Of a stretch of DNA of 64,000 nt, positions 34,646-45,958 are shown in pieces (within the stretch, counting starts at the first letter, position 1; the number at the start of each line of letters is the position of its first letter). The stretch comes from Euphorbia lathyris (lineage: Eukaryota; Streptophyta; Magnoliopsida; Malpighiales; Euphorbiaceae). Position numbers and translations under genes: made by a program. The stretch covers positions 131,567,929 through 131,631,928 of the forward strand of contig NC_088911.1 in assembly GCF_963576675.1 (NCBI RefSeq), given 5' to 3'. Below the pieces are notes generated by a model. That model had not been told where the DNA came from and searched no databases. It worked only from the letters and a program-made list of their open reading frames with translations.

Positions 34646-35212
34646 CAACAATCGTTAGCTATTTTGCTCTTTGAATTATTATAAAATATTAGCTAACCAA
34701 AATTTAACTAGCCAAATTTATATTTTACTTCAACCATATTAATTAGTTGACTCTCTATTTAATTATATAACAGAGAAACAAATAAGAAAGAGACATAATG
34801 AATAAAAAAATATAAATAGCTAATCAAAAAAACTAATCAAATTTAACTAGTGAGAATTGTTAGTTATATATTTTAATGGATACCTCACTTTTTAAATGAC
34901 TAGCTAAATTTCATAATGTAGAGAGCCATGTCACCCTATTAGTGTTGTGAGAAAATATTTATGGAGAAAAGATGATAAGTGTTTGATGAATATACGATAG
35001 AAGTTCTAAAAGTCACGAAATAAAAAATTAAAACTATATATATATATATATATATATTCTGTTATATTGAAAGTTATGGCTATTTTTATTTAAAAAAAAA
35101 TTAATATCAGTTTTTCTGATAAGTTGTGAAAGGTGCTTCCCCCAAAAGTTTCAAATTGTAGCTTTTTTTAATTAGTTTCCAGTATTTAAAGACAACAGTT
35201 TTGCATGTAACA

Positions 35213-36140
35213 AATCTTGTTTTTAGCTAAGAAATGTGCTTTTAGGCTGTGGAAAAGTAATGTCAAACTGACTCTTAACAGGGTAAAAAAAATGGAGAAT
35301 ATGGGTCCAAAAAGTTTAGAAAAATATTTTACTCTTTTCAAATGGTTAAAATATTTTTCTATTAGTTAACTTACAATTTTTCCTTAACTTATTTTTCTAA
35401 GTTAACAAAACCGAAAAAATCAGAAAAATATTTTTTTGCAAAATATTTTCCAACAAACAAACGGAACTTAGATTATCTTCAATTTGCAATAAATGAAACA
35501 TTAAATGAGGCATGTTTAGGAATGTAAATAGGGCGAGGATGGAATAATTTTGTCCCCCATGGTGGAGATAGGGAAAAGCATCCTTCTCTCTACTCGGTTA
35601 ATCCTCGATGGGGATCTCCGAAAGATACATAATTATTCTCTGTTATAATTGAATTTATAATTTTTATTATGTTTATAATTTTAGTGTTGGAGAAAGAATG
35701 AATGAATGCATGAATTTTTTTTTATGTATTTCAGTAGTTTCTTAATTGATTTTTTTTTATATATAATTGAAGTACATTTTAATTAGGAGATTTGTTGTTT
35801 TCAGATTTTAGTTTGTCATGGTTTGAAAATTTGAGAATAGTTGTTGAATTTTGGTATTATTAGATGTTGCTTCTTAAATTTTTTAGCTTTTATTAATTTT
35901 TTTAAACACGATGATTTTTCGAGAAATAGAAAATAAAAATCCTACAGGATCAAGAAGAGGATTAATGTGTCATTGTTTAACTTGCAGAAATGGAGATAGG
36001 AATTCCCAACTAGTCGGAGAATGGCGATAGGAATCCCGACTAGTCTAGGCATGTTATTCTCATACAGGAATATCATGTTATTCTTATCAGGCTCGGATCG
36101 GGTATTTTTGGAATTTGAATAAGTATATGGCGGGCGGGCT
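35213..36140. other. AT-rich spacer
   Basis: No supported gene. 35515-35640 and 35985-36050 hold GGGGAT/GGAGATAGG text similar to degenerate intergenic repeats also seen at the start of the 3.1-kb unit. A 78-codon minus-strand ORF (35942-36178) has no recognisable feature. Confidence 0.4.
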
Positions 36141-36145
36141 GGTGG

Positions 36146-36258
36146 AATAAAAAATGGTGCGGCATTCGCGTCGTCCACGTCGTGCAGGTGCGCCCCTAAC
36201 CCGATGGTTAATCGATTGCACCCCTACGCGTGAGAGAGCCTTTTCCCTAGTAATTGGT
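36146..36258 (-). ncRNA. candidate Pol III small RNA (unidentified)
   Basis: Predicted only from the promoter pair at 36281-36324. Using the usual ~23-nt TATA-to-start distance, transcription would begin near 36258 and run leftwards to the T6 tract read on the minus strand as CCATTTTTTA (36146-36153), giving ~105-110 nt. The body contains a foldable GGTGC...GCACC stem enclosing TTAACC-ATC-GGGTTA. It is not U6, U3, 7SL, U2 or a tRNA by sequence. It could equally be a decayed dispersed repeat. Confidence 0.25.
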
Positions 36259-36280
36259 TAAAGGCTTGTAAAGCCCATTT

Positions 36281-36324
36281 ACTTATAAACTAGTTAAGTT
36301 TCTCATTTCTTTCCTATGTGGGAT
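36281..36324 (-). promoter_or_regulatory. snRNA-type USE plus TATA pair with Pol III spacing
   Basis: Minus strand: ATCCCACATAG (36324-36314) differs at one base from the plant upstream sequence element RTCCCACATCG. It is followed after 24 nt by TTTATAAG (36289-36282). In plant U6 genes the same gap is about 24 nt, whereas Pol II snRNA genes have roughly ten more. No known snRNA lies downstream. Confidence 0.4.
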
Positions 36325-36344
36325 GTAAATGTTTAATTTCATTT

Positions 36345-37013
36345 TATCTTCTTCCAAACCCATTTCAAATGGTTTACTTTGAGCATCAATTTCTCACTCA
36401 TCATTTGTCCGTTTTGAGTTTATAATATATTTTTAAAAAGATCTTATGGCATAGAATACGTTGATATATTTCAATTTATTCTGAATTTAATTTATTCGTT
36501 ATATATTTAAAAACTCAAATTAACAAAAAATAACAAATCAAAATTGTTTATAATTTATTTTGGATATATATAATGTATAAAAATAATTTTAAATTAATTA
36601 TATATATTTAATGTATATAAATATTATTTATTTATTTATTACGTTATTCGGTGCGATCAATCCGAACTATCCGATCCGACTAAATGACCCGTGATCCAGT
36701 CATCAATTCGGTTTGATGTCCCGTCCGGTTCCGATAACATTGATTCAGTTGATGTGTTATGTAGCACCCGTGGTGGTGGATTGCATAGGAACTCATATTG
36801 TCTTGATTGATCGCATGTGAATATGATCCAACGTATCCTGTTAGCTCGTGAAACACCACCTTGCAATCTATCCCATTGGATCTTATTTTACTTGGGCCCC
36901 ACTTTGGGATTTCAATCTTGACCCTTCAATATAGTTTAATACTCATTAATTATATTATATTACAGCTTTGCATCCATTATTTATTTAATATTTTCTTAAG
37001 TGTAATTTTATTT
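36345..37013. other. spacer, no gene seen
   Basis: AT-rich to 36640, then mixed composition. Reading frames here are short and lack family features. 36745-36900 (TGTAGCACCCGTGGTGG...) looks like a dispersed repeat, but I cannot name it. Confidence 0.35.
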
Positions 37014-39145
37014 TAATTTTTTTTGATAGAAACAGGAAAGAAAACAAACCAACACCGAGACAAAAGCTAACCTGGAATCAGCCTAAGAAAGCTAACCCCA
37101 ACTCTGTCCTCTAAAAGGAGAGAAGAAAGATAGATAGGAGGATCAGAAATGGTGGAAACACCTAACATCCCCTCGTGCCCAGCCACCGCCAAGCGATCCG
37201 CAATTCGATTTTGTTCTCTGTAGATGTGGCTGAACTTCAAGGACTCAAAGGAGGAGCCAAGACTTCTTATTGCTTTGATAAGGTTCTGGCTACTAAGACA
37301 AAAAGCATGATTATTAGAGATCATACTAATAGCCTCCATATTATCAGACTCCACAGCAAGCCTTTTAATACCCAGATTTCTGGCAAGCTTGACTCCAGAA
37401 AGAATACCCCAAAGTTCCGCTGAAAATGATGAGCCCAAACCCAGGTTATGGGTGAATCCAGACAACCAGGCACCTCCCGCGTCCTTGAGCACGCCTCCAG
37501 CCGCGATCTTTCCATTGTTGAGACATGAGCCATCCGTGTTCAATTTAACCACCCCATCCTACGGCCTACACCACCCAACGAGTTGAACCTCTTTATTCTG
37601 GGTAGAATTGGCAAGGGGGTCCCCTTTGAAGCTCCCCGTAATGGTAATGAGCTTTTTAGAGAAGAACTCGGGTAAGTTCTGAATAAAAACAGTCTTCTCA
37701 CCAAAGATCTCCTCGTTTCTCCACTTCCAAAGGTGGTGGCAGATAATAGCAAATAAAATGTCTCCATGCTCCATGCTAGCCATTAACCTACCTTTAACCC
37801 CATTGGAGAACCAGTCATTCTCAGGGTAGGCAAAGAAAGAGGTGAGAATGTGGTGCGGAAGAACTTTCTGTCAAACCTCCTTACTCTTAGGGCAGTCCCT
37901 AAGGGCATGGCACAAAGATTCAACTTGGCCTCTGCATCTACTGCAAGCACCTGAATCCGCCAAGTGACGTCTATGTCTATCCGAATTAGTCAGCAACCTG
38001 TCCTTGACTCCAAGCCACAGGAAGCTCCTCATTTGGTAAGGGATTTTCAGAGCCCAAATGGATTTCCAAGTGTTCGAAAGAGGGTCGGATCTGTCAAGAG
38101 TAAAAGTTTCAAAGGCAGACTTGCAAGAGTAAGCTCCATTTTTTGTCAGGGCCTAGCAATGCCTATCCTTGTCCTCCTCAAGGTTACTAATCTTCACTCC
38201 CCTGATTCTAAGGAGAGAATCAAGGCTCAAGAAGGAATCAAACATAGACCAAATCCAGTCCCCATCAGAGTCCACCACATCGGCAATCCTCCAGTTGCGG
38301 AAATTGCTAGGCGGGGGAGAGCAGCAAACCTCTATAAGAGGTTTATCTCCGATCCAGGTGTCATACCAGAAGCTTATGGACTTACCATTACCCACCTCCA
38401 GGCCAACCCCAGTGCAGAACTCAGCAAACACAGCACTGAGCCCTTTCCAAAGGAAAGAACAATTGCCAATCCTTTCTTTAGGGCCCCCAAAGATTTTGTC
38501 CTTTCGATACTTGCCACAAAGCAATCGAACCCAAAGAGAAGAAGGGTTCTGCCACAATCTCCAGAGGAGCTTCATCAACAAGACCTTATTATTATCTTTA
38601 GCTTGTCTGATGCCAAGACCCCCCTACTTTTAGGCTGGCAGACCTCCTTCCAAGGGACTAGGTGAATCTTCCTACCCTCTCCAGACTCACCCCAAAGAAA
38701 ACGCCGGTTGATTTTATCAAGCTCATTGAGAACCGGCTCAGGCAACTTACATGCTTGCATGATATGATTGGGAGCTGCGCAGTTGACAGACTGAATTAAG
38801 GTTAGACGGTCAGCCAAGGAAAGAGAATTGGCCTTCCAACTAGCACACAACCCATTAGTTTTGTCCAGAGTCTCCTTAAAGGAGGCTTTGGAAACTCTGT
38901 CACTATGAAGGGGGATCCCAAGATACTTTCCCAAGGATTGGGTAAGAGGGATACCCGAAAGATCGCTAAGCTTATTACAGAGGCTTCTATCCATGTTCTT
39001 AGAGCAAAGCATCCGGGACTTGTGGACATTGATCTTCTGGCCAGAAGCAACGCAAAAGCACTCCAGGATATTAATGACCACACCAATTTGCTCCTCATTC
39101 CCTTCCACAAAGATCATCACATCGTCAGCGAAGAACAAGTGGGAT
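37014..39145 (-). pseudogene. 5'-truncated L1 LINE (LINE-2): RT C-terminal half, zf-RVT, RNase H
   Basis: Same family as LINE-1 ORF2, reading leftwards from the RT active-site box (HLFFADDVMIF near 39138-39110, FADD intact) through the thumb region, the Cys/His zf-RVT (CSRCRG near 37950) and RNase H (37552-37067, NTDGS, AELW, ESDN, NRIADRLA), to an A-tail (T-run at 37014-37024). Broken by a frameshift near 38600, a stop in place of the Trp of HCWALT (38153), a further TGA near 37875 and a stop before the RNase H domain. Truncation at the 5' end is normal for target-primed reverse transcription. No target duplication resolved. Confidence 0.88.
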
Positions 39146-39178
39146 AGTGAAACATTGTCACATTTATAAGATATATAA
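39146..39178 (+). repeat. 32-bp duplicate of RTE sequence
   Basis: GATAGTGAAACATTGTCACA plus TTTATAAGATAT repeats, with one mismatch, the start of the RTE fragment (39258-39289). It lies between the LINE-2 5' end and an AT-rich block. Either a separate RTE scrap or filler copied during repair. Confidence 0.7.
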
Positions 39179-39242
39179 ATAATACTAAATTATAAATTAT
39201 ATATATTATAATAAATTATATATAAATAATTATAATTATAAT

Positions 39243-39713
39243 ATGGTACGGAGTGTTGGATAGTGAAACACTGTCACATTTATAAGATATCGGTGGCGGA
39301 GATGCGTATGTTGAGATGGATGTGTGGTAATACGAGAAAGGATAATGTGAGTAATGAAATAATTAGGACAAAAGTAAGGGTTACATCTATTAAGAATAAA
39401 ATGAGGGAAAACCGACTAAGGTGGTTTGGTCATGTAAGACGAAGAACGCTTGATGCGACGGTTAGGAGGACTAAAGAGTGGCAAATGGATGTAGTGGTGA
39501 GGGGTAAGGGAAGACCTAAGCAAACTTGGAGGAGGGTGATCGAGAGTGATATGAGTTTATTAGGGATTGAGGAGAATATGGTAGTGGATAGGACAGAGTG
39601 GAGGGAGAGAATTTGTGTCGCTGACACGACTTGATTGCACGGTTTTATATGATGGTTCATGTTAGCCGATCCCCAATCATTTCGAAACTAAGGCTTTGTT
39701 GTTGTTGTTGTCG
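39243..39713 (+). pseudogene. RTE-clade LINE, 3'-terminal fragment
   Basis: The frame opens at ~39242 (GTECWIVKH...VAEMRMLRWMCGNTR) and continues MRENRLRWFGHVRRR...GRPKQTWRRVIESDM to a TGA at 39632. This is the conserved C-terminus of plant RTE-type reverse transcriptases. It ends with a (TTG)n tail (39696-39710), diagnostic of RTE elements, which lack poly-A. It is flanked by a perfect 12-bp direct repeat TATAATTATAAT (39231-39242 and 39714-39725), a plausible target duplication, though AT-rich. Severely 5'-truncated, so inactive. Confidence 0.8.
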
Positions 39714-39740
39714 TATAATTATAATAAATAATACTAAATC

Positions 39741-40400
39741 ACTGAATGCTATTAAACTGAACTGAACTGATATTGAAAATAAGTGACAAAAAACATGATC
39801 TAACTAGGTTTCTTTGAGGAAGTTTGTCTTCATTTTTCCTCTCATTTATGTTTTAGTTTTAGTTTTAGTTTTTGCTTCATATTTTATATTTTCTTGTTGG
39901 TTTGAAATATATATATCTTATCCAAGTTCTTTTACCGTTAGATCTACATTTGTTAGTTATATTTCTTTCATTTACACTTTTTTCGGTCTTAGCAAGATCA
40001 AAAAAGTTTCATCTTGTCCATAGATCTATAGATCTGCATAGTAACAAAAAAAATAAAGTAGTCAGATCCAAATGTCCGGATGAACCTAATGACGAAGAAT
40101 TGATTGCAACGGTCTTTCAATGCAATTTGACTTATGAGAATAATCTGTTTTATTACGGTTTTTATTGTTATCTGTACGGATACGAGGTTTTATTCCTCCC
40201 GATTTTCATATTATATTTATACTTTTTCATCTACTGAAATGATATATGATATTTTATAAAAAAAATAAATCATTTTAACTTACACCGTTAAGTAGAGGTG
40301 GCAATAGGCAGAGTGGAAACGAAGATGCATTTTCCATTTCATCCTAATGGTTACGGGAACAATTTCGGAAAATAAAAAACAAATATTGGAGGATTTTTTA
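39741..40400. other. AT-rich spacer
   Basis: No supported gene. ORFs up to 121 codons here are T-rich without features. 40296-40370 has GGTGGCAATAGG...-type dispersed-repeat text that seems to resume after the foldback insertion at ~40910. Confidence 0.4.
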
Positions 40401-40897
40401 GGGTAAATTTCAAATAAAACTCCTGTGGTTTCACTAATTTTCACATAAAGGACTGTGATTTACTTTTTGTCAAAACGAGGATTGAGGTTTCACACTTTTA
40501 ATAATGCTATTAAAACTATCTTTAACGACCTGAAAATGAAAATTTTCAAGAATTAAAGTTGTTCAATGTCATATTTGCTATGGAACTACATTTCGATTTT
40601 AGAAAATCATCTTTTTTGGAACTTTCTCTCTCTAAACATTAACTTTCTCTCTCTTTACCAAACATCATCTAAATAATCTCGAAATAAAAAAGTTGAAGAA
40701 TTAAAGTTGCTTAGAATATTAGTAGTTCTTAAAATATGTCATTTTTGAAGTTGTCAATGATGATTTTAATAGTATCAATCGAAAAAGTCATTATTTTGCT
40801 AAAATTGAAAACCTCAGTCCCCGTCTTGACAAAAATTAAACCACAGTCCTTTATCTGAAAATTAGTGAAACCACGTGGGTTTTATTTGAAATTTATT
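40401..40897. mobile_element. foldback / Mutator-like MITE, ~0.5 kb
   Basis: Left end GGGTAAATTTCAAATAAAAC...CTGTGGTTTCACTAATTTTC...AAAGGACTGTG. The right end is its inverted counterpart (GTCCTTTATC...AATTAGTGAAACCAC...GTTTTATTTGAAATTTA). The arms are over 80 bp with few mismatches. The centre includes TTCTCTCTCTAAACATTAAC repeated. No coding capacity. Target duplication obscured by T-runs. Confidence 0.75.
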
Positions 40898-41317
40898 TTT
40901 TTTTTTTTTTAATCCCCACCTCATCCTGCACGGGTGCCTAAGAGTGGTTCAACAAAATAAAAATTAAAATTAAAAATTTCAACGTGAAGGTTGAACAAGG
41001 CAGAATAAAAAATTGAATATTGAGTAGTTAGATAGTATTAATTCATGTTTTCTGAATATATACATTACATTATTCTGCAACTAGTGAAAAAAGAAAACAT
41101 TAATTGCAAATAAAAAGTTTTGATGTTTTTTCCAGATCCGTATCTATAAATTTTTTTTATTAACAAACTCTATAATTGATGTTATTAGCCATTTTAGATT
41201 GATTTTACCAAATTTAACTGATAACGATTTTAAAATGAAACTAGTTTTTGACCGGTGCGATGCATGGATTCATCTTAATAAATAAATATTAATAAAAATA
41301 TAATTTAATAATTACAA
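40898..41317. other. AT-rich spacer
   Basis: Poly-T at 40895-40910, then intergenic text with no gene or repeat I can name. Confidence 0.4.
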
Positions 41318-41847
41318 TTTTTTTTTTTGGTAGAAAAGGAAAAGAAAAACGAATAACAACAAACTACCCAGGAATTAGCCTAGGGAAGCTAACCCCAATC
41401 CTATCTTCTAAGAGAAGATGAGAGATGAAACTAGGGGAAACAGGAATGGTAGTAACGCCTAACGTCCCTTCATGGCCCGCCGCCGCCAAGCGATCAGCAA
41501 CACGATTCTGCTCTCTAAAAATGTGTCTGAACTCTACGAACTCAAAGGAGGAGCAAAGCCTTATAATAGCTTTGATGAGGTTGCGATTGTTAAGACCCAT
41601 AGAATGATTCTCAGAAATCATTTTGATTGCTTCCAAATTATCAGACTCCACAGAGAGCCTCTTAACACCCAGCCTTTTAGCAAGATTGATTCCAGTAAGA
41701 ATAGCCCAGAGCTCCGCAGAAAAGGAAGAACCCAACCCTAAATTCTGGGAGAACCCAGAAAGCCAGACGCCCCCTACATCTCTAAGCACACCTCCAGCCG
41801 CAATCTTACCGTTACTGAGGTAGGAACCATCAGTATTCAGCTTCACA
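41318..41847 (-). pseudogene. severely truncated L1 LINE (LINE-3): RNase H domain and 3' end only
   Basis: Reads from 41846 leftwards as a single 160-codon frame equal to the last part of LINE ORF2 (LNTDGSYLSNGKIAAGG, AELWA, VESDN, NRVADRLAAAG), stop near 41364, 3' UTR and T-run (A-tail) at 41318-41328. All four RNase H acidic residues are present. The truncation point falls almost exactly at the RNase H start. The frame has no start codon of its own and is presumably not translated. Confidence 0.85.
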
Positions 41848-44070
41848 ATTAATTATATAAAGATGCTATATAAATTCAATATTATTATTTTATTTTCATA
41901 TTTAATTTAAATAATCTTTTTATAGATAAATATAATAATATGATTAAAATTAATATATTATATTTTTTATCAGTAAAAAATAATGAAATGACACCTCAAC
42001 TCCATCGTTACTGTTTTATATGATATATATATTTTTCCAGAATTAAAATTATTTAGTATCATATTTATTATGGAACCAAATCTTTTATTTTTCAAAATCA
42101 TCATTTTAGTTAAAAAAATTTTTTATCATTTTTGCCGTCGGAATGGGCATAGACTGACACTGCTACTATCTTTAGGCAATTTTGGCATTCCTCCCAGAAT
42201 TCGAAATGTTGTCATATTTGTTGGAAGATGCAGAAGGCTACTAACAAAACTTTTCATAGAGATATAAAGAGAAGTTGCATAACTGGAGGGATAAATTCTT
42301 TATAGTGTGCAAGGATTCTCCATTTTTTTACCGACTACCTGGAATCCTAGCCCCAAGAATGCCACTAGGCATGCTCGGACGGTGCTCGTTGAATGGGAAC
42401 ATAGTTGTTTACAATTTGTTAGTGGGCTCTTGGGGGAGGCCAACGTTGGGCAATGGTATTGTGACTGAACTAGTTCAAGAGTTTGTTAAAGAATTGAACA
42501 GACTATGGAGGTGATGGAGATTTCCACAAATTGATGGTCTAGACGTTAAACCTATACCACATACTAGTATTTAGTTCACCATCATTCCCACGACAATAAC
42601 AGACTAATGATGTTTAGAACAATATTTTTATATGCTCAAGGTTTTACCGTCCAGATCACGCATCCAACAAACACGAGCCAATATCTATCCTTGAATGCTC
42701 TATTAACTTAATTTGGACAATGTTTCCGAACTATCACATATACTAATTGATAACAAAACTTAATTTTTAATTTTAACAACGGTTCTATGCATCTATTGGG
42801 AACAGAGTGAGAAATGCATCTTCGTCTTTATTATTTTTGAAACCTATATAATATAGGGAAAAGATAGGATATGTGTAGGTAATATTGATATAACACTATA
42901 TGTATATAGGAATACAAAAAAGTGTCTAGTTAAGGATGTGAAAGTTACAAGTTGATTTACAGAGTGTGAGGTCTGTGATGGGTACAAACTTGGAAATAGA
43001 AACTCTACTCTCATGTCATATTTTATTTGCTGGCAATTGGCAAAAACCCTTTTTCATTTTTGGGGGTTAGGAACTCTACCATTGGCTTCTACTCTTCTTT
43101 TTGCTTATGTCCCTTTCATTACAACTTTTATCATCAAATTCAAATAAATATATAAACTATATATTTAATCATCTTTTTCTTTCATCTCACACACAAAAAG
43201 AGAGGCTAACTTATGATATCAGTTTAGCTATATTCAGTGTCTAAGTGGACCCCATCCAGGAGTTGAAGAGAAATTCTACCATGTTCTCGGTATAATATAT
43301 TCGTCCAAATAAATAATGTTACTTATACGTATTTATATCTTAACACCAATCATTTTTTATTAATTGATATGTATTTCTCTTTTAATTGGTCGGATGTATT
43401 GCATCTGATGTATAGTAGAAATTCTCCGTAGTTTCTTGATTATTTGATTTTGAGAAGAAAATAACAAAAACTATACTTACCCACAAAAATTTCCTTCGAA
43501 ACATTAAAATTCTATCAATAATTTAGTTATTTTTGAAATTTATCACAAGTTTGACGTCCTGGCGGAGTTGACAGGTTTTTTTCTGTCACTGATTATTAAT
43601 TCCTAATTATTTTTTTCATTTCTTACTAAATTTTTATCTATTATCCGGATTATTTAGTTATGGCTTCATAAAAGGATCTAGTTGATCAGAACTTGATACA
43701 TTAATTTATGCTACATGCTGAAGTAGTATTACATTATACATATACTGAGAATTGAACTCGAGATCTAGTTTAAGCGATTTGATGTTCTTAGTGACCGTTT
43801 GTTTAAGATTAAACATGAGACAAAAAAAAAACGTTTGGTAAAAATCCGAAGCAAGTACTTTTTACAGAAAAATCAACTAATATTTGTTACCTCAGCAAAC
43901 AACTAATAACAGCAACAAACAACAAACAAGAACATATGAAACAAACAGATCATTAACCACTCAAGTGAACCTTAATTGGCAGTCTAAAATTTTCATTCTT
44001 CTGTAATTTATTTTAGAATATTAATGGGGTATTTAACACAACAATTACTAGCATTAACATTTTGCTCTTA
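41848..44070. other. spacer with possible retroelement scraps
   Basis: No supported gene. 42270-42330 (HNWRDKFFIV in one frame) faintly resembles the WKxxFFxV motif of plant gag-like transposon proteins, but surrounding frames are full of stops. 42540-44060 is AT-rich with no structure I could define. Confidence 0.35.
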
Positions 44071-44470
44071 GAGCATCTCTAATAGAGGATGCCCAAAAGA
44101 GTGCCAAAACTTGACACATAATTTCAAAATATAATATTTTATTGTCTCTTTCATCCACATCACTTTTGGCAACCTTTATTTAAAAAATGCTCCAATAGAG
44201 GTTGCTTGAAAAGTTGCCATTATAATCCTACAAATTATTATTTTATTAAAAATATTAAAATAAAAGGCTACAGATTTTATTATTTCTAGGAGAGGGACCA
44301 CCTATTTCATATTAAAAAAATAATAAACAAGGTTGCCAAAAGGTTGCCAAAAATTGGCAACTTTTCCTTGGCACCCACAATCACTCCAATAGTGGACACC
44401 CTTTAAAAGTTGACAAAACTGATACCACATCAGTTGGCACTCTTTTGGGCACCCTTTATTGGAGATGCTC
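44071..44470. mobile_element. PIF/Harbinger-type MITE, 400 bp
   Basis: Terminal inverted repeats of about 38 bp: GAGCATCTCTAATAGAGG...CCCAAAAGAGTGCCAA at the left, and the inverted GAGCATCTCCAATAAAGG...CCCAAAAGAGTGCCAA at the right. Flanked by TTA on both sides (44068-44070 and 44471-44473), the TWA duplication of this superfamily. No coding capacity. Confidence 0.85.
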
Positions 44471-45950
44471 TTATAGGCAAAACATATATTTCCCAACCTA
44501 GTGAAATAGGCAAAAATTGACTAAATTTTGATTTTTGGCTTCTCAATTTTGATTTGGTGAGATTTGATACCTAAACTTTTTTTTTTTAAGAATTAACTTT
44601 TATAAACAAAATTGTCACGCTTGGCATGATATCAAATGTACTTTTTTAATGTATGGACATTTATTTTTGTCATTCTGCAAGTGGAGTCATGACGCACGGT
44701 ATTCAAGCATGATGATTTCGCCCTTTAAGAGCTAAATTTCAAAGAGCATAAAGTTCAGTGTTAAAAGTTATAATTTCGCCAAATTCGGAGGCCAAAATAA
44801 TTACTTAAAAAAAATTATATGATTGAGCTGTTGGCGAGCATCTCGCTTATTTATTCACGTGTTTTACTTGTGAGCATCTTATTAATTTTGTTCTTCAATT
44901 TTGATCATGAACAATTCATTAATTATATTCATAAGCTACGTAGTTTTGAAACCTATAAAGTTTCACACAAAACTACGTAGTTTTGCATTATAAAACTATT
45001 ATCATTACAAAATAATTGAACTAAGTTACGTAGTTTTGAAACCTACAAAGTTTCACACAAAACTACGTAGTTTTGCATTATAAAACTATTATCATTACAA
45101 AATAATTGAACTAAGTTACGAGCTTGTTTATGGATATTATAATCGAACTTGTTCATGTACATTGAAATCGAGTTTACTCACAAGCTTATAATTGAGCTTG
45201 CTCGCGAGCTTTTTGAATTTGGCACCATCCAACCTCGACACATTTATAAATTGAGTTGAACACGATCAAACTTCTATCGAACCATAGTTCGAACCGCTCA
45301 TGATTTACAACTCTTACTCTAAATAATTTTAATTCTTGAACATTTTAATTTTGATATCGTCAATCATTATTTTGAAGACGCTTAAAAGAACCATATTTAT
45401 TAGTAAATGATAAAATTGAATGACTTTTATGTTAGTTTTTGAAGTTGAATTAATATAATGTTGATAAGGGCAAATGTCATGGATGTAATTTACCCTTTAT
45501 TCTATTATAAATAAAGCCAATTATTTGGTTGGCGGGGACAAATTTAAGGGTCGGAGGCTTAATACCAACTGATTATTAAAAAATATCGAAAAACTCTATA
45601 AAAGTTGTGTACCATACTTTCATTTTCTTCTTGAAAGAAAAACACTCTTAAAATATTAATTAAACACTCATACATTTAAAGAACCCTCAAAATATTTGAG
45701 ATTGGTACGAGAGTTATATCCTAAGGAATATTCCATGAAAATATCAGTTATATGTGGATCAATGTCACTTTTCATATTAGAAAGATTCACAGGAACCATC
45801 TGATCTGAAGGAACTCTGGAGATGCGAACAATACCTTCTGACCACGTAGATTGATATCCACTGTCTTTTCCAGTATCGGATGGTGAAGGAAAGAGAGTAT
45901 CTAGATCATAAAAAAAAATTCGGTTACACAAAAGACATCGGATATGTGAC
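44471..45950. other. spacer with a 90-bp hairpin duplication
   Basis: AT-rich. Apart from the duplication at 44941-45120 nothing is supported. The 108-codon minus ORF at 45668-45994 crosses into the hAT element and shows no family features. Confidence 0.4.
44941..45120. repeat. two tandem 90-bp repeats, each with a hairpin
   Basis: Two copies differ at one base in the stretch compared (CCTATAAAG / CCTACAAAG). Each contains CTACGTAGTTTTG ... CAAAACTACGTAG (13-bp perfect stem) around an inner TGAAAC...GTTTCA stem. Confidence 0.9.
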
Positions 45951-45958
45951 AGAGTCAT

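Larger units (their letters stand above)
32094..35212. mobile_element. large inverted-repeat element, remainder (arms 32094-32310 and ~34955-35212)
   Basis: The left text (CTTTTGGAGGAAGCAGC, TATCAGAAAAGTTGATATTAA, AACTTTCAATATAACA, ACTTATCATCTTTTC) appears inverted at the right (GTTGAAAG-type counterparts: CTTATCAGAAAAACTGATATTAA on the minus strand, then AACTTTCAATATAACAG and ACACTTATCATCTTTTC). A second shared block, GAAATTTAGCTAGTCATTT, lies at ~32580 and inverted at ~34900. Adding the piece at 25010-25047, the element was about 3.2 kb before LTR-RT A landed in its left arm. No transposase ORF is visible. Foldback or long-TIR MULE-like are the likeliest classes. Confidence 0.6.

Noticed and set aside
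36146..36324. U6 or U3 RNA gene
   Set aside because: Promoter elements fit, but the downstream sequence shares no conserved core with U6 or U3.
41281..41870. Target-site duplication around LINE-3
   Set aside because: Both flanks are AT-rich (AATTTAATAATTACAA and AATTAATTATATAA) and similar, but no exact direct repeat could be set.
42070..42514. Possible gag-like fragment (HNWRDKFFIV)
   Set aside because: Only one short motif resembles the family; frames around it are interrupted and no neighbouring element was found.
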